From contig CAYPBJ010000005.1 in assembly GCA_964408945.1 (NCBI GenBank), forward strand, positions 1 to 64,000: a stretch of DNA of 64,000 nucleotides. Direction: 5' to 3'. Below are positions 34,988 through 43,775 of the stretch, one piece after another. The first letter of the stretch is position 1. Each line of letters begins with the position of its first letter. The notes beneath the pieces were generated by a model that was not told the DNA's origin, made no database searches, and saw only the letters and a list, made by a program, of their open reading frames with translations. The position numbers and the translations under genes are program-made. This DNA is from VMCP01 sp964408945. Its GTDB lineage: Bacteria > Bacteroidota > Bacteroidia > NS11-12g > UBA955.

Positions 34988-35880
34988 TTCAAATAGGTTA
35001 AACGGATATTATCGATTAATATTTCACGATTTCCAGAAAATCCTGCTGGTTTATCAATGGAAAAATAGATTTCGTATTTGGTATCTAAAGGTTGTCCTTG
35101 GACTTCGTAAATAAGATTAGAGTATATTCTCTTCCAGTTACCTTTTGTAGGATTGACAGACATGTACTGGACATAGGCGCTTCCAGCAGAATTATATCTT
35201 TTGAGAGCCAGAGTAACTACCAAATCACTTTTGACGTCAAATTCCATAAATACTTCTCGTCCGTCATTTGGCAATGATTGTATTTTATCAAAAATTGCCA
35301 AATCAATTAATTTCAGTGAGTCATTCGGACCGAATTTAGTAACAAAAACGTTTGAATTCCCGGAGAATTTTCCATTAAGATCAAAACTTCTAGACTGAAT
35401 AGAGGTGGTATCTCCTTTGTTCAAACGAGCCGGTACTAAGGTAGAATTTCCTGATTCGAAGTCTTCTTGCCAAGAAACTTCGGTATTGCTTCTGTAGGTG
35501 AATTTTGGTGAGAATGTGGTACTTTTTTCTCTCGTTAAAATCACTTGGGTATCTAAATAAACCAATGTTCTGTAGGGTACCCAATTTGAAGAATTACCAT
35601 TGTTTTTGACAAATGCCACAAACTGCATTTTTGTAATGCCTTCAGCATTAATTGGGATTTTACATGGTACAGGAAAAGTGCCCAAAGACTGACCGTTGTG
35701 TACGGGTTGAATACCTATAATTTCATGGATAGAATTGCCTTCAATGCTAGAAGCATCCACTTCAATATTGGTTATTTCCAAATAAGAAGGCACAAAAGAG
35801 TCATCTGATTTGCAACGTGCAAGAATGCTTATCCCAAGAAATAAAAACAAAGTTTTTGCCAAATACCTGAAAATTGACAT
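34984..35880 (-). CDS. Lipoprotein of unknown function
   Basis: A 298-residue putative lipoprotein; LARC near residue 23 is the likely lipobox. The rest is rich in beta strands, with a late stretch (about 150-298) resembling a jelly-roll carbohydrate-binding module: a DFESG start, FVTKFG, then ILIDNIRLTYL at the end. I do not recognise a named family. It is translationally coupled to the sugar transferase, so a surface polysaccharide role is plausible but inferred. A -7 box (TAACTTTG) ends exactly 4 nt before its ATG. Confidence 0.72.
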   Translation of the reverse strand: MSIFRYLAKTLFLFLGISILARCKSDDSFVPSYLEITNIEVDASSIEGNSIHEIIGIQPVHNGQSLGTFPVPCKIPINAEGITKMQFVAFVKNNGNSSNWVPYRTLVYLDTQVILTREKSTTFSPKFTYRSNTEVSWQEDFESGNSTLVPARLNKGDTTSIQSRSFDLNGKFSGNSNVFVTKFGPNDSLKLIDLAIFDKIQSLPNDGREVFMEFDVKSDLVVTLALKRYNSAGSAYVQYMSVNPTKGNWKRIYSNLIYEVQGQPLDTKYEIYFSIDKPAGFSGNREILIDNIRLTYLK

Positions 35881-35884
35881 TGGG

Positions 35885-35892
35885 CAAAGTTA
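35885..35892 (-). promoter_or_regulatory. -7 box of the 35880 lipoprotein gene
   Basis: TAACTTTG on the minus strand, then CCCA and the ATG at 35880. No upstream TTG at the usual distance. Confidence 0.45.
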
Positions 35893-35921
35893 CGATTAAC
35901 CGAGTTGAATAAAAAGTGTGC

Positions 35922-36905
35922 CTAAACCGTTTGATATCTCCGTTTAACTTTCTCGCAAATCCATTCGCTTAGATCAGAAACCAACTGTAAATTCTGCAAA
36001 TTGGTCAGCGGAGTGAGTCTTTTATCAATGTTCTCGATAAAATTTCGCAATTCCATTCTTTTAGAATGGTAAGGCATAATGGGTCTATCAAGGGTAATGA
36101 ATTCAGCTTCTGATTGGATTTCATTTTCATTCCAAACCGAGTCATTTAAACCATAATCTAACTTCAATTGATCTAAATTATTGTTGTATCTCGATTCAGA
36201 CAATTGATTTTCAGCAAAATTGATGTCAAACAATTTGTCTTGCTGATATACCTTTAATAAGTGTTTGCCTTCATCTATGGCTCTTCCCATTGAAATTTGA
36301 CAAATAGAATCATTGTCAAACTCTATGTGTATGTTAAGGAGGTCTGTTTGTTCTCCAAACAAGAACATAGGTCGGGCGTTTACGCTTCTTACGCCACAAT
36401 TCATGAGTCTAAGAATAATGTCTAAGTCTTCAGAGAGATTCTTGAAAATCCAAGATTCAAATTGACCTTTAACAGGGGCTTTGCTAAATTTTTCTAGTTT
36501 AATAAAACGAGGTTTTTTGATGAATTGTTGAGCAGTAGTAAAAATGGGTCTACCGTAGAGGGTATTTCCAAATTGAAGTATAGTTTGACTTTCGTTTCTA
36601 AGTTTTTCTAGGGTATTGATTTCATGTGTTGACCATTGTCTGAAACCGTCTACAAAAATGTGTTTTCCGTAGCGAATCATTTGACTAAGCACTTCAATAT
36701 CAACACTATCTACTTGATTTCCAATAATGAAAAGATCACCTTTATCAATGATTTCCAACAGTTGAATTAAATCACCCATAAGATTGTAGTTGTTGGAATC
36801 GTCAGGATCAAGATACCCTTGAATTTGAATACCATCAATAGAATTTAATTCTTGGAGGTATTCTTCTATGGCTTTACTTGAACCTAAAATGATGCTTCGT
36901 TTCAT
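35922..36905 (-). CDS. Divergent Gfo/Idh/MocA-type oxidoreductase fold protein
   Basis: A protein of about 327 residues that resembles the Gfo/Idh/MocA family: an N-terminal Rossmann-like half (IILGSSK, then GYLDPDD and GDLFIIGNQVDS) and a C-terminal alpha/beta half. The glycine motif is poor and the usual catalytic EKP motif is replaced by VDGFRQW after GKHIF. It is probably not an active dehydrogenase. The ATG at 36905 is preferred to the TTG at 36908. It precedes the lipoprotein gene by 41 nt. The family call is moderate. Confidence 0.55.
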   Translation of the reverse strand: MKRSIILGSSKAIEEYLQELNSIDGIQIQGYLDPDDSNNYNLMGDLIQLLEIIDKGDLFIIGNQVDSVDIEVLSQMIRYGKHIFVDGFRQWSTHEINTLEKLRNESQTILQFGNTLYGRPIFTTAQQFIKKPRFIKLEKFSKAPVKGQFESWIFKNLSEDLDIILRLMNCGVRSVNARPMFLFGEQTDLLNIHIEFDNDSICQISMGRAIDEGKHLLKVYQQDKLFDINFAENQLSESRYNNNLDQLKLDYGLNDSVWNENEIQSEAEFITLDRPIMPYHSKRMELRNFIENIDKRLTPLTNLQNLQLVSDLSEWICEKVKRRYQTV

Positions 36906-36945
36906 CAAGTTTTAAAATTGTTTTCGTCATGCAAAAATTGAGGTT

Positions 36946-36953
36946 TAACTTTG
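36946..36953 (+). promoter_or_regulatory. -7 box of pcm
   Basis: TAACTTTG on the plus strand. The predicted transcript start is about 36958, so the ATG at 36997 would have a leader of about 39 nt. Confidence 0.5.
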
Positions 36954-36996
36954 TGTTCCCAAATTGCGTTTCACACAATCATTACAGGCGTACAAT

Positions 36997-37647
36997 ATGT
37001 TAGACCTCCCAGTACATAAAGGAAGAAGATTAAAGCTAATCAACGAGTTGGAGCACAAAGGCATCCAAAATAAAGCCGTACTCGAGGCCATGAAGCGCGT
37101 TCCAAGACATTGGTACTTCCCCAAAGACTTTGAAAATCTAGCCTATAGAGATGCTGCTTTTCCGATTGGGCATGATCAAACCATATCTCAACCTTACACG
37201 GTTGCTTTTCAAACTCAGCTGATTGATGTTGAAGTTGATAGTAGAGTTTTAGAAATTGGAACTGGATCGGGATATCAAGCTGCGGTCTTGGCAGAATTGG
37301 GTGTTCAGTTATTTTCTATTGAATACGTCAAGCCTCTGTTACAAGAGGCAGCTAGATTGTTGGTTTCCTACAGAGACAAAATAAAACTCATTCACGGCGA
37401 TGGAAGCAAAGGATATTCAAAATATGCCCCGTACGATGCCATAATAGTGACCGCTGGTGCTCCTACAATTCCCCAAGAACTCATGAAGCAACTGAAAATA
37501 GGAGGGAGATTGGTTATACCTGTAGGAACCGAAAGAAATAGTCAGGAAATGTTTCGCATAACCCGCAACTCAGAAACGCATTTTAAACGTGAAAAGTTTG
37601 GTGATTTTAAATTTGTACCTCTGGTTGGCGAAGATGGTTGGCTCTAA
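36997..37647 (+). CDS. pcm: Protein-L-isoaspartate O-methyltransferase
   Basis: A 216-residue SAM-dependent methyltransferase that starts repair of isoaspartyl residues in damaged proteins. Motifs: MKRVPRHWYFP, the substrate-site stretch GHDQTISQPY, and SAM motif I LEIGTGSGYQAAVLAEL, followed by DAIIVTAGAPTIP. The ATG at 36997 is used; the longer frame from 36964 begins with TTG. It ends 6 nt from the convergent peptidase gene. Confidence 0.95.
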   Translation: MLDLPVHKGRRLKLINELEHKGIQNKAVLEAMKRVPRHWYFPKDFENLAYRDAAFPIGHDQTISQPYTVAFQTQLIDVEVDSRVLEIGTGSGYQAAVLAELGVQLFSIEYVKPLLQEAARLLVSYRDKIKLIHGDGSKGYSKYAPYDAIIVTAGAPTIPQELMKQLKIGGRLVIPVGTERNSQEMFRITRNSETHFKREKFGDFKFVPLVGEDGWL

Positions 37648-37653
37648 AGTGAA

Positions 37654-38931
37654 TTAGTGCATTGCAGCCTCAATTTCCTCTACTTCAATGGGGAAATTTG
37701 CCATCAAATCTATCACGTTTCCAGTGTTCACAATGACATCATTTTCAATTCGAACTCCAATGCCTTCCTCAGGAATATAAATTCCAGGCTCAATGGTAAG
37801 CACTGACCCTTCTGGTATGGGTTCGTATCTATGCATCACATCGTGAACATCTAGCCCCAAATGATGCGAAGTTCCGTGCATGAAATATTTCATGAAGGCT
37901 TTGGGATTGTCTTTTATTTCTTGGGACGTAAACAGCCCCAATTCAACTAACTTTTCATTGGTGAAATTGCAAACTTCTGCATGATATACCGGCAAAGAAA
38001 CACCCGGTTTGATGATGGATCGAGCGAATTTATGTACGTCTAATACAGCATTATAAACTTGTTTTTGACGGGAAGTAAATGTTCCATTTGCAGGAATACA
38101 TCTAGTCAAATCACCATTGTAATTGCCATATTCCGCTCCAAAGTCTAACAACAATAAATCACCGTCTTTTACTTGTTTATTGTTCTCAATGTAATGCAAT
38201 ACGCAAGCTGAACTACCTGATGCAATTATAGGATCAAAGGCAAATCCGCGACTTCTATTTCTAACAAATTCATGAATCAATTCGGCTTCAATTTCATATT
38301 CCCAAACGCCAGGTTTGATAAATTTTAAAACTCGCATCAATCCTTTTCGGGTAATTTCTACCGCTTCTTTTAGCATGTCAATTTCTTCGGGCGCCTTTTG
38401 CATTCGTAACTTTGACATGATTGGTGTGCTTCGTAGAAATTGATGTGCTGGATATTTTGCTCTGAGTTGATGTGTGAAGGTTAAGTTGGAATAGGCAACA
38501 TCTGATAAAAATCTATCATTTTCATTCAAATTCACATAAATGTTTTCAGCCATCAAAATAACCGAATGAATGGTTTTCCAAAATTCATGAAACCAAAAAA
38601 CAGAACTTATACCAGACTTTTCAAAAACTTGAGTAGGGTTTAATCTAGCGCCATCCCAAACGGCAATTTGCTCATTTGTTTCTTTCACAAAAATGGCTTC
38701 TTTAAACATTGGGTTCGGGCATTCAGGAAACAAAACCAAAATGGTATCTTCTTGGTCTACTCCGGTCAGATAATATAAATCTGACTGTTGTCTGAAGCTG
38801 AAAAAAGCATCTCCATTTCGAGGCATTTCCGCATTTGAATGAAAAACTGCAATAGAACCTGGCTTCAAGCTTGACGACAGTTTTTGCCTGTTTTTAACGA
38901 ACAGTTCTTTCGAAGGAGATTGGTATTTCAT
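37654..38931 (-). CDS. pepP: Aminopeptidase P family metallopeptidase
   Basis: A 425-residue M24B peptidase that removes an N-terminal residue before proline. The N-terminal creatinase-like domain (about 1-170) includes FFSFRQQSDLYYLTGVDQED; the pita-bread domain has the two metal aspartates in LLLDFGAEYGNYNGDLTR, His in MHGTSHHLGLDVHD, and glutamates in TIEPGIYIPEEGIGVRIEND. The start at 38931 (MKYQSPSKELF) fits the family; a frame to 39117 would run into the divergent adhesin gene. A -7 box TAAATTTG lies at 38959 to 38952 (minus). Confidence 0.93.
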   Translation of the reverse strand: MKYQSPSKELFVKNRQKLSSSLKPGSIAVFHSNAEMPRNGDAFFSFRQQSDLYYLTGVDQEDTILVLFPECPNPMFKEAIFVKETNEQIAVWDGARLNPTQVFEKSGISSVFWFHEFWKTIHSVILMAENIYVNLNENDRFLSDVAYSNLTFTHQLRAKYPAHQFLRSTPIMSKLRMQKAPEEIDMLKEAVEITRKGLMRVLKFIKPGVWEYEIEAELIHEFVRNRSRGFAFDPIIASGSSACVLHYIENNKQVKDGDLLLLDFGAEYGNYNGDLTRCIPANGTFTSRQKQVYNAVLDVHKFARSIIKPGVSLPVYHAEVCNFTNEKLVELGLFTSQEIKDNPKAFMKYFMHGTSHHLGLDVHDVMHRYEPIPEGSVLTIEPGIYIPEEGIGVRIENDVIVNTGNVIDLMANFPIEVEEIEAAMH

Positions 38932-38987
38932 TTTTTTGTCAATTTGTAGGGCAAATTTATCATTAAGTTCCAACGAATATGAATAGG

Positions 38988-39021
38988 TTTTGGAAAAAAT
39001 GATGAAAAAAATGTACTTTTG
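38988..39021 (+). promoter_or_regulatory. Promoter of the 1544-residue adhesin gene
   Basis: TTTTG (38988-38992), 21 nt, TACTTTTG (39014-39021). It lies inside the longer possible frame from 38990 and therefore supports the start at 39074. Confidence 0.65.
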
Positions 39022-39073
39022 GGGCAACGCGAATTTTAAAGTTCGTGTCAAAGAAACAATCATCAAAATCAAT

Positions 39074-42000
39074 ATGAGAAGATTTTTACCCTTTTTATTC
39101 GCCGTTTTATTTTTCATCGGTCCAAAAACATCAAATGCATCTCACATGATGGGTGCTGACATGAGTTACAGATGTTTAGGAAACGGCAAGTACAAAATTA
39201 CCTTTAAAATTTACCGCGACTGCCGTGGTATCTCCTTCAGTGGTCCTTCGTTCGGAGCATATGCTGGTCTAAACGGTGGTAATGGTTGCGGAAGCGTATC
39301 TTTAGGCGGAGTAACTAGAACGGGTATCAGAGATGTAACAACTCGTTGCTCTTCAGCAACAAGTCCATGTAGCCCCTCAAACACCTACGGAACCGGTAAA
39401 GGAGTAGAGGAACATACATTTGAGGTTACTATTGACTTTGGTTCTTCTCCATTGAATCAGTTTGTAAATAAAAGTTCATGCTGTGAAGTAACCTTCTACA
39501 CTGGACAATGTTGCAGAAATGGTGCGATTACTACAGGTGCATCTAACCAAGACTTCTACACTACCTGTATGATTAATATTTGCAACATTAAGAAAACAAC
39601 CAACAAATGTAACAGTAGCCCGCAACTTTCTAACGAGCCTGTGGGATTCTTGTGTTGTAACACACCTTGGTACTACAACAACGGTGCGATTGATACCGTA
39701 GATTTTGACTCTATTTCATATAATTTAGTTAAAGGTTTGCGCGGATTGCCAAACAATGCAGTACCGTATTCTTCTCCTTTTACTGATCAATATCCAATTA
39801 CTCCTTTCTGTATTCCACCAACCACCATCAAGTGTGACCCTAGACCCAATTTAGTTCCTCCTCGCGGATTTTACTTTGATACCACTAACGGTGATATCAT
39901 TGTAACCCCAACCAAATGCGATGAGGTTCCTATCATGGTAATCCAGCAAACGGAATGGCGTCAAGACAGTGCTACCGGAAACTGGATTGTGGTAGGTAGA
40001 ACGCGACGTGACATGCAAATGTGGGTTTTAGATGAGTGTGGTTATAACAAGCCTCCTATCATCAATGGACCCTTCTCTTGGAATATTTGTGAAGGCGACA
40101 AAATTTGTAAGAAAATTAAAATTACTGATGAGACCTTTACACCCAACCAAAAAACTCCTGACACAGTTCTGGCAAAATGGAATGGTGGTATCCCAGGTGC
40201 TACATTCACGGTTGTAGATCCAACAAAACGAGAAAAAGAATACGAATTCTGTTGGCAAACCAAACGTGGAGATGCTTCTGAAGTTTCTTATTCTTTCACT
40301 GTGAATGCTACAGATCAACACTGTACCCCTCCAATGAACTCTATCCGAAGCTTTAAAGTGAAGGTAAATCCACGCGCTGAGGCAGTGAGAAAATACGATA
40401 CTCTTAAATGCGGTAGGTTTGCCTTTACCTCAGTCTTGCCGGCGAATTTTAAGAGTAAGGCTACATATTTATGGAGTGTCAGAGATTCCAGTGGTCGAGA
40501 GTTAAAATACAGTACTAAGATGTCTGACTCAATGAACTATTATTGGGGTGGTAAATACATCTTTGTTCATACCATTAATAATTCATTTAACTGCCCAACA
40601 GTGTATGCCGATACTGTTGAATTCCCTGCACCACCTAAGGCGGTGTTAGCAACTGCAGACACATTTGCGTGTTTGAATACAAACATGACTTTGAAGCCAA
40701 ACATTCTCAATGCGAAATCTCCTTACAGATATTATTGGACTCGTTGGAAGATGACCGCAGACAGTACCAAAAAGTCATACACTATGTCTAATGAGCTTCA
40801 CGTGAGTGGTGATACTCTTCAAACCATGAAAGTAAATAAGGTGGTTTCAGATTCAATCATTCGCGTTAGAATTACTGATGGAGATGGTTGTAAGTTTTGG
40901 GATACTGCTGTAATTTGGTTAAAGCCTTTACCAAAGGTAGACTTGGGTAAAGATCAAAGAATCTGTACTTATGAAATTGCAAAATTTGATGCACAAAATA
41001 ATGATACATTAGATTATTTCTGGAGCTCAGGTGATACTACTCAAGTTGTTTATAAGAATGTTGCGGGCCAATACACTGTTAAATTAGTTGAAAGAAAGTT
41101 TAAGTGTGAAAGAACAGACACAATAAATCTTTTCGTAAATGACACAGTCATTGCAATTGCTGGGGCAGATCAAGTGATTTGCCATCAAAAGTCAGCAACC
41201 ATCCAAGGGCAGCACAAACCTTACAATCAAACGGCTACATACCAATGGAAAAATATCACACAAAGTACCACACTAGGTGCAAACTTTGAATATGTAGTTT
41301 CTCCTAAAAACACCAATTCAAATGGTGGTTCTGCCCAGAACTTTAATTATCAATTCTATGCGAAAGTGACTCAATCAGGACATACCTGCGAGGATTATGA
41401 TACTATGACCATTAAGGTTAATACTTTGCCAATTGTTACATGGACTAAAAAGCCTTTGCCTCCGCAATGTTATGACTACGGAGATATTGAGCTCAACAGT
41501 TTCTTGAATGTAGGTAAAACAAACGGTGTAAGAATGTGGTCTGGTACTTTGCAAAAGAAAGATCAGTATGTAGATAGTATAACCACTACTCGTCATCTAT
41601 TTAAAACGACTTTACTTGACAATTCCAAACTTCAAAATGGTCAAAATTATCAAGCTAAAGTTTACGGTTGGTTCAAGGATACCAATGGTTGTGTGAATTA
41701 TGATTCTGCTATTCAACGTATCAATGGTAACCCAATTTTACAGTTAACACCAAAAATTTATTGTCAAGATTTGGGTGAAGCTTCTATGGATAACAACGTA
41801 GTCCGTCCGAAAACAAAAGCGGGTATAAAATGGACTTGGGAAGTTAAAACGGTTCCATCAGGTGTTGATGCGAATAATGTTTTATATAACAACAATCCTT
41901 TTGGTACGCCTGATTTTCGATTTAAATTTGGCGATCCCACGGAAGATTTTTACATGGGTAGATACCACTACAGTCTATGTATTGAGGATGTTATTACGGG

Positions 42001-43708
42001 TTGCAGAAGTTGCGATACGGTTTCAAATACTATTATTCCAGAGCCTACAGTTAAGGTGTTAACTCCTAATCCTGTTTGTGTGAATTGGGATACTATAAAT
42101 CTGAATGATTATGTTACTGTGAACGGTAAACCTGGAGCACCTGGCGATGGTGGTAAATATAAAATTACCGAAGTTAACTACAGTAAGACAGACCCAAGAG
42201 TAGGAAAAGCACTTCCTAGTGGTCATTTATTTCCACCAAGTTTTGGACCTGGAACCTACAAGATTTTGTATAGTAACGATGGAACTGGATGTTTGAAGAC
42301 AGATTCATTTTACATGTATGTGAATGATACTCCAGATGCAGTATTGTTAGGTCCATTAACATTATGCAGCAATAGCACTCCCTTGGAACTAAATACTCGT
42401 ATTGATATGAGTAAAACCAAACCAACTTCAGGTATCGCTACTTGGGAGGGAATAAACTTGAACGGATCTAAATTTAATCCTGTTTCAACCTATACTTCAG
42501 CATTAGAAGGTCCTTTTCCAATGAAATTAGCTTACAGAGACAATAATGGTTGCGCCGATACAGAAATTTATTATGTATCCGTGCGAACCCAACCTGAAAT
42601 AGAAATCACTACAGTTAATCCATATCCACAGTGTGAGAATTCTCCTTTCCCTGTGCAAAGTGTGAGTAAATGGAGCAATAATAAAGTGAATTGGCAGGTA
42701 GTAAATGGTTCTGATGGTACTGTGGATAATGCTTCATCAGAGAATATCGTCTACACTCATGGAACAAACGATGCAACCAATAAACAAGCTTTCTTGAAGG
42801 TTACAACAGTGCCTTTTGCGAATGATGTTTGTCCTGCCGTTTCAGACTCCATTTTAATCGTAATACATCCTTACCCTGTACTTGAGCCAATTTCTAAGTT
42901 TAATGGTTGTGTACCATTATCAACTGATTGGTTTGTAACAGAGTCTAAAGGCATTCCTCAAAACCAATTGAGTTATATTTGGACGTTCGGAAATGGTGAT
43001 ACATCATATGTGTCTAACCCATCTGGAATTTTATATCCAACTCAAGGTCGTTACAATGTAAAAGTGACCGTTACCAATAATACTCCTGATGGCGGACAAT
43101 GTGCTACCTCTATTGATGGTCCAGAGCATGTAGAAGCATACCCATTACCTGATGCGTATTTTGAAACGGATCCTTCTTATTCAACAACCGTTGCATTGCC
43201 TAAGTTTACAATGTTGAATAAAAGTACCATTCAAGCGGTACCATTTAACCCAACAATGAGTTATGTGTGGAATTTTGGAACTGGCAATGCCAATGACACC
43301 GCAATGAGTGAAGGACCAAGATTTGCTTACTCACGTGATACAGGTGTATATAGAATTCTACTTACTGTGTATTCAAACCATGGTTGTGTAGATACTTTCT
43401 CACGCAGAGTTCATATTGGTCCTGATATCATTGTATTTATACCAGACGTGTTTACTCCAAATACTGAAGGTCCTAATAAGAATGAAACTTTCAACCCTGT
43501 TGCTACAAACTTCAAAACATTTAATATGTTAGTATTCAACCGTTGGGGTGAGAAGTTATTTGAAACCAATAATCCTCTTAACGGATGGGATGGAAGAGAT
43601 GCTCAAGGTGTAGATTGTCAACAAGGTGTTTATGTATACCACGTTGTAGTTACATCTTTTGAAGAGGTAGAATATGTATTCGATGGTACCATTACCTTAT
43701 TGAGATAA
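39074..43708 (+). CDS. Giant T9SS cargo with PKD domains and type B sorting domain
   Basis: A 1544-residue secreted protein. The ATG at 39074 gives a signal peptide (MRRFLPFLFAVLFFIG, cleaved near SNA-S). The mature N-terminus begins SHMMGADMSYRC and is rich in cysteine over about 270 residues, as in other gliding-associated surface proteins. Middle parts are Ig-like repeats; two PKD-like domains near the end show FGNGDTSYVSNP and FGTGNANDT. The last 90 residues are a type B C-terminal sorting domain: IPDVFTPN, FNRWGEKLFE, NGWDGRD and QQGVYVYHVVV. It is exported by the T9SS and held at the surface as an adhesin or gliding component; the partner is unknown. Confidence 0.9.
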   Translation: MRRFLPFLFAVLFFIGPKTSNASHMMGADMSYRCLGNGKYKITFKIYRDCRGISFSGPSFGAYAGLNGGNGCGSVSLGGVTRTGIRDVTTRCSSATSPCSPSNTYGTGKGVEEHTFEVTIDFGSSPLNQFVNKSSCCEVTFYTGQCCRNGAITTGASNQDFYTTCMINICNIKKTTNKCNSSPQLSNEPVGFLCCNTPWYYNNGAIDTVDFDSISYNLVKGLRGLPNNAVPYSSPFTDQYPITPFCIPPTTIKCDPRPNLVPPRGFYFDTTNGDIIVTPTKCDEVPIMVIQQTEWRQDSATGNWIVVGRTRRDMQMWVLDECGYNKPPIINGPFSWNICEGDKICKKIKITDETFTPNQKTPDTVLAKWNGGIPGATFTVVDPTKREKEYEFCWQTKRGDASEVSYSFTVNATDQHCTPPMNSIRSFKVKVNPRAEAVRKYDTLKCGRFAFTSVLPANFKSKATYLWSVRDSSGRELKYSTKMSDSMNYYWGGKYIFVHTINNSFNCPTVYADTVEFPAPPKAVLATADTFACLNTNMTLKPNILNAKSPYRYYWTRWKMTADSTKKSYTMSNELHVSGDTLQTMKVNKVVSDSIIRVRITDGDGCKFWDTAVIWLKPLPKVDLGKDQRICTYEIAKFDAQNNDTLDYFWSSGDTTQVVYKNVAGQYTVKLVERKFKCERTDTINLFVNDTVIAIAGADQVICHQKSATIQGQHKPYNQTATYQWKNITQSTTLGANFEYVVSPKNTNSNGGSAQNFNYQFYAKVTQSGHTCEDYDTMTIKVNTLPIVTWTKKPLPPQCYDYGDIELNSFLNVGKTNGVRMWSGTLQKKDQYVDSITTTRHLFKTTLLDNSKLQNGQNYQAKVYGWFKDTNGCVNYDSAIQRINGNPILQLTPKIYCQDLGEASMDNNVVRPKTKAGIKWTWEVKTVPSGVDANNVLYNNNPFGTPDFRFKFGDPTEDFYMGRYHYSLCIEDVITGCRSCDTVSNTIIPEPTVKVLTPNPVCVNWDTINLNDYVTVNGKPGAPGDGGKYKITEVNYSKTDPRVGKALPSGHLFPPSFGPGTYKILYSNDGTGCLKTDSFYMYVNDTPDAVLLGPLTLCSNSTPLELNTRIDMSKTKPTSGIATWEGINLNGSKFNPVSTYTSALEGPFPMKLAYRDNNGCADTEIYYVSVRTQPEIEITTVNPYPQCENSPFPVQSVSKWSNNKVNWQVVNGSDGTVDNASSENIVYTHGTNDATNKQAFLKVTTVPFANDVCPAVSDSILIVIHPYPVLEPISKFNGCVPLSTDWFVTESKGIPQNQLSYIWTFGNGDTSYVSNPSGILYPTQGRYNVKVTVTNNTPDGGQCATSIDGPEHVEAYPLPDAYFETDPSYSTTVALPKFTMLNKSTIQAVPFNPTMSYVWNFGTGNANDTAMSEGPRFAYSRDTGVYRILLTVYSNHGCVDTFSRRVHIGPDIIVFIPDVFTPNTEGPNKNETFNPVATNFKTFNMLVFNRWGEKLFETNNPLNGWDGRDAQGVDCQQGVYVYHVVVTSFEEVEYVFDGTITLLR

Positions 43709-43725
43709 ACTAAAATTAGAATAAT

Positions 43726-43758
43726 AAAAAAAGCCACCTCACAAGGGTGGCTTTTTTA
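43726..43758. terminator. Bidirectional terminator between adhesin gene and folC
   Basis: AAGCCACC / GGTGGCTT stem with A run before and T run after, between convergent genes. Confidence 0.85.
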
Positions 43759-43775
43759 TTTAGGAAATACGTAAT

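Noticed and set aside
38990..39073. Longer N-terminus of the giant adhesin
   Set aside because: A consensus promoter lies inside the extension and only the start at 39074 gives a signal peptide.
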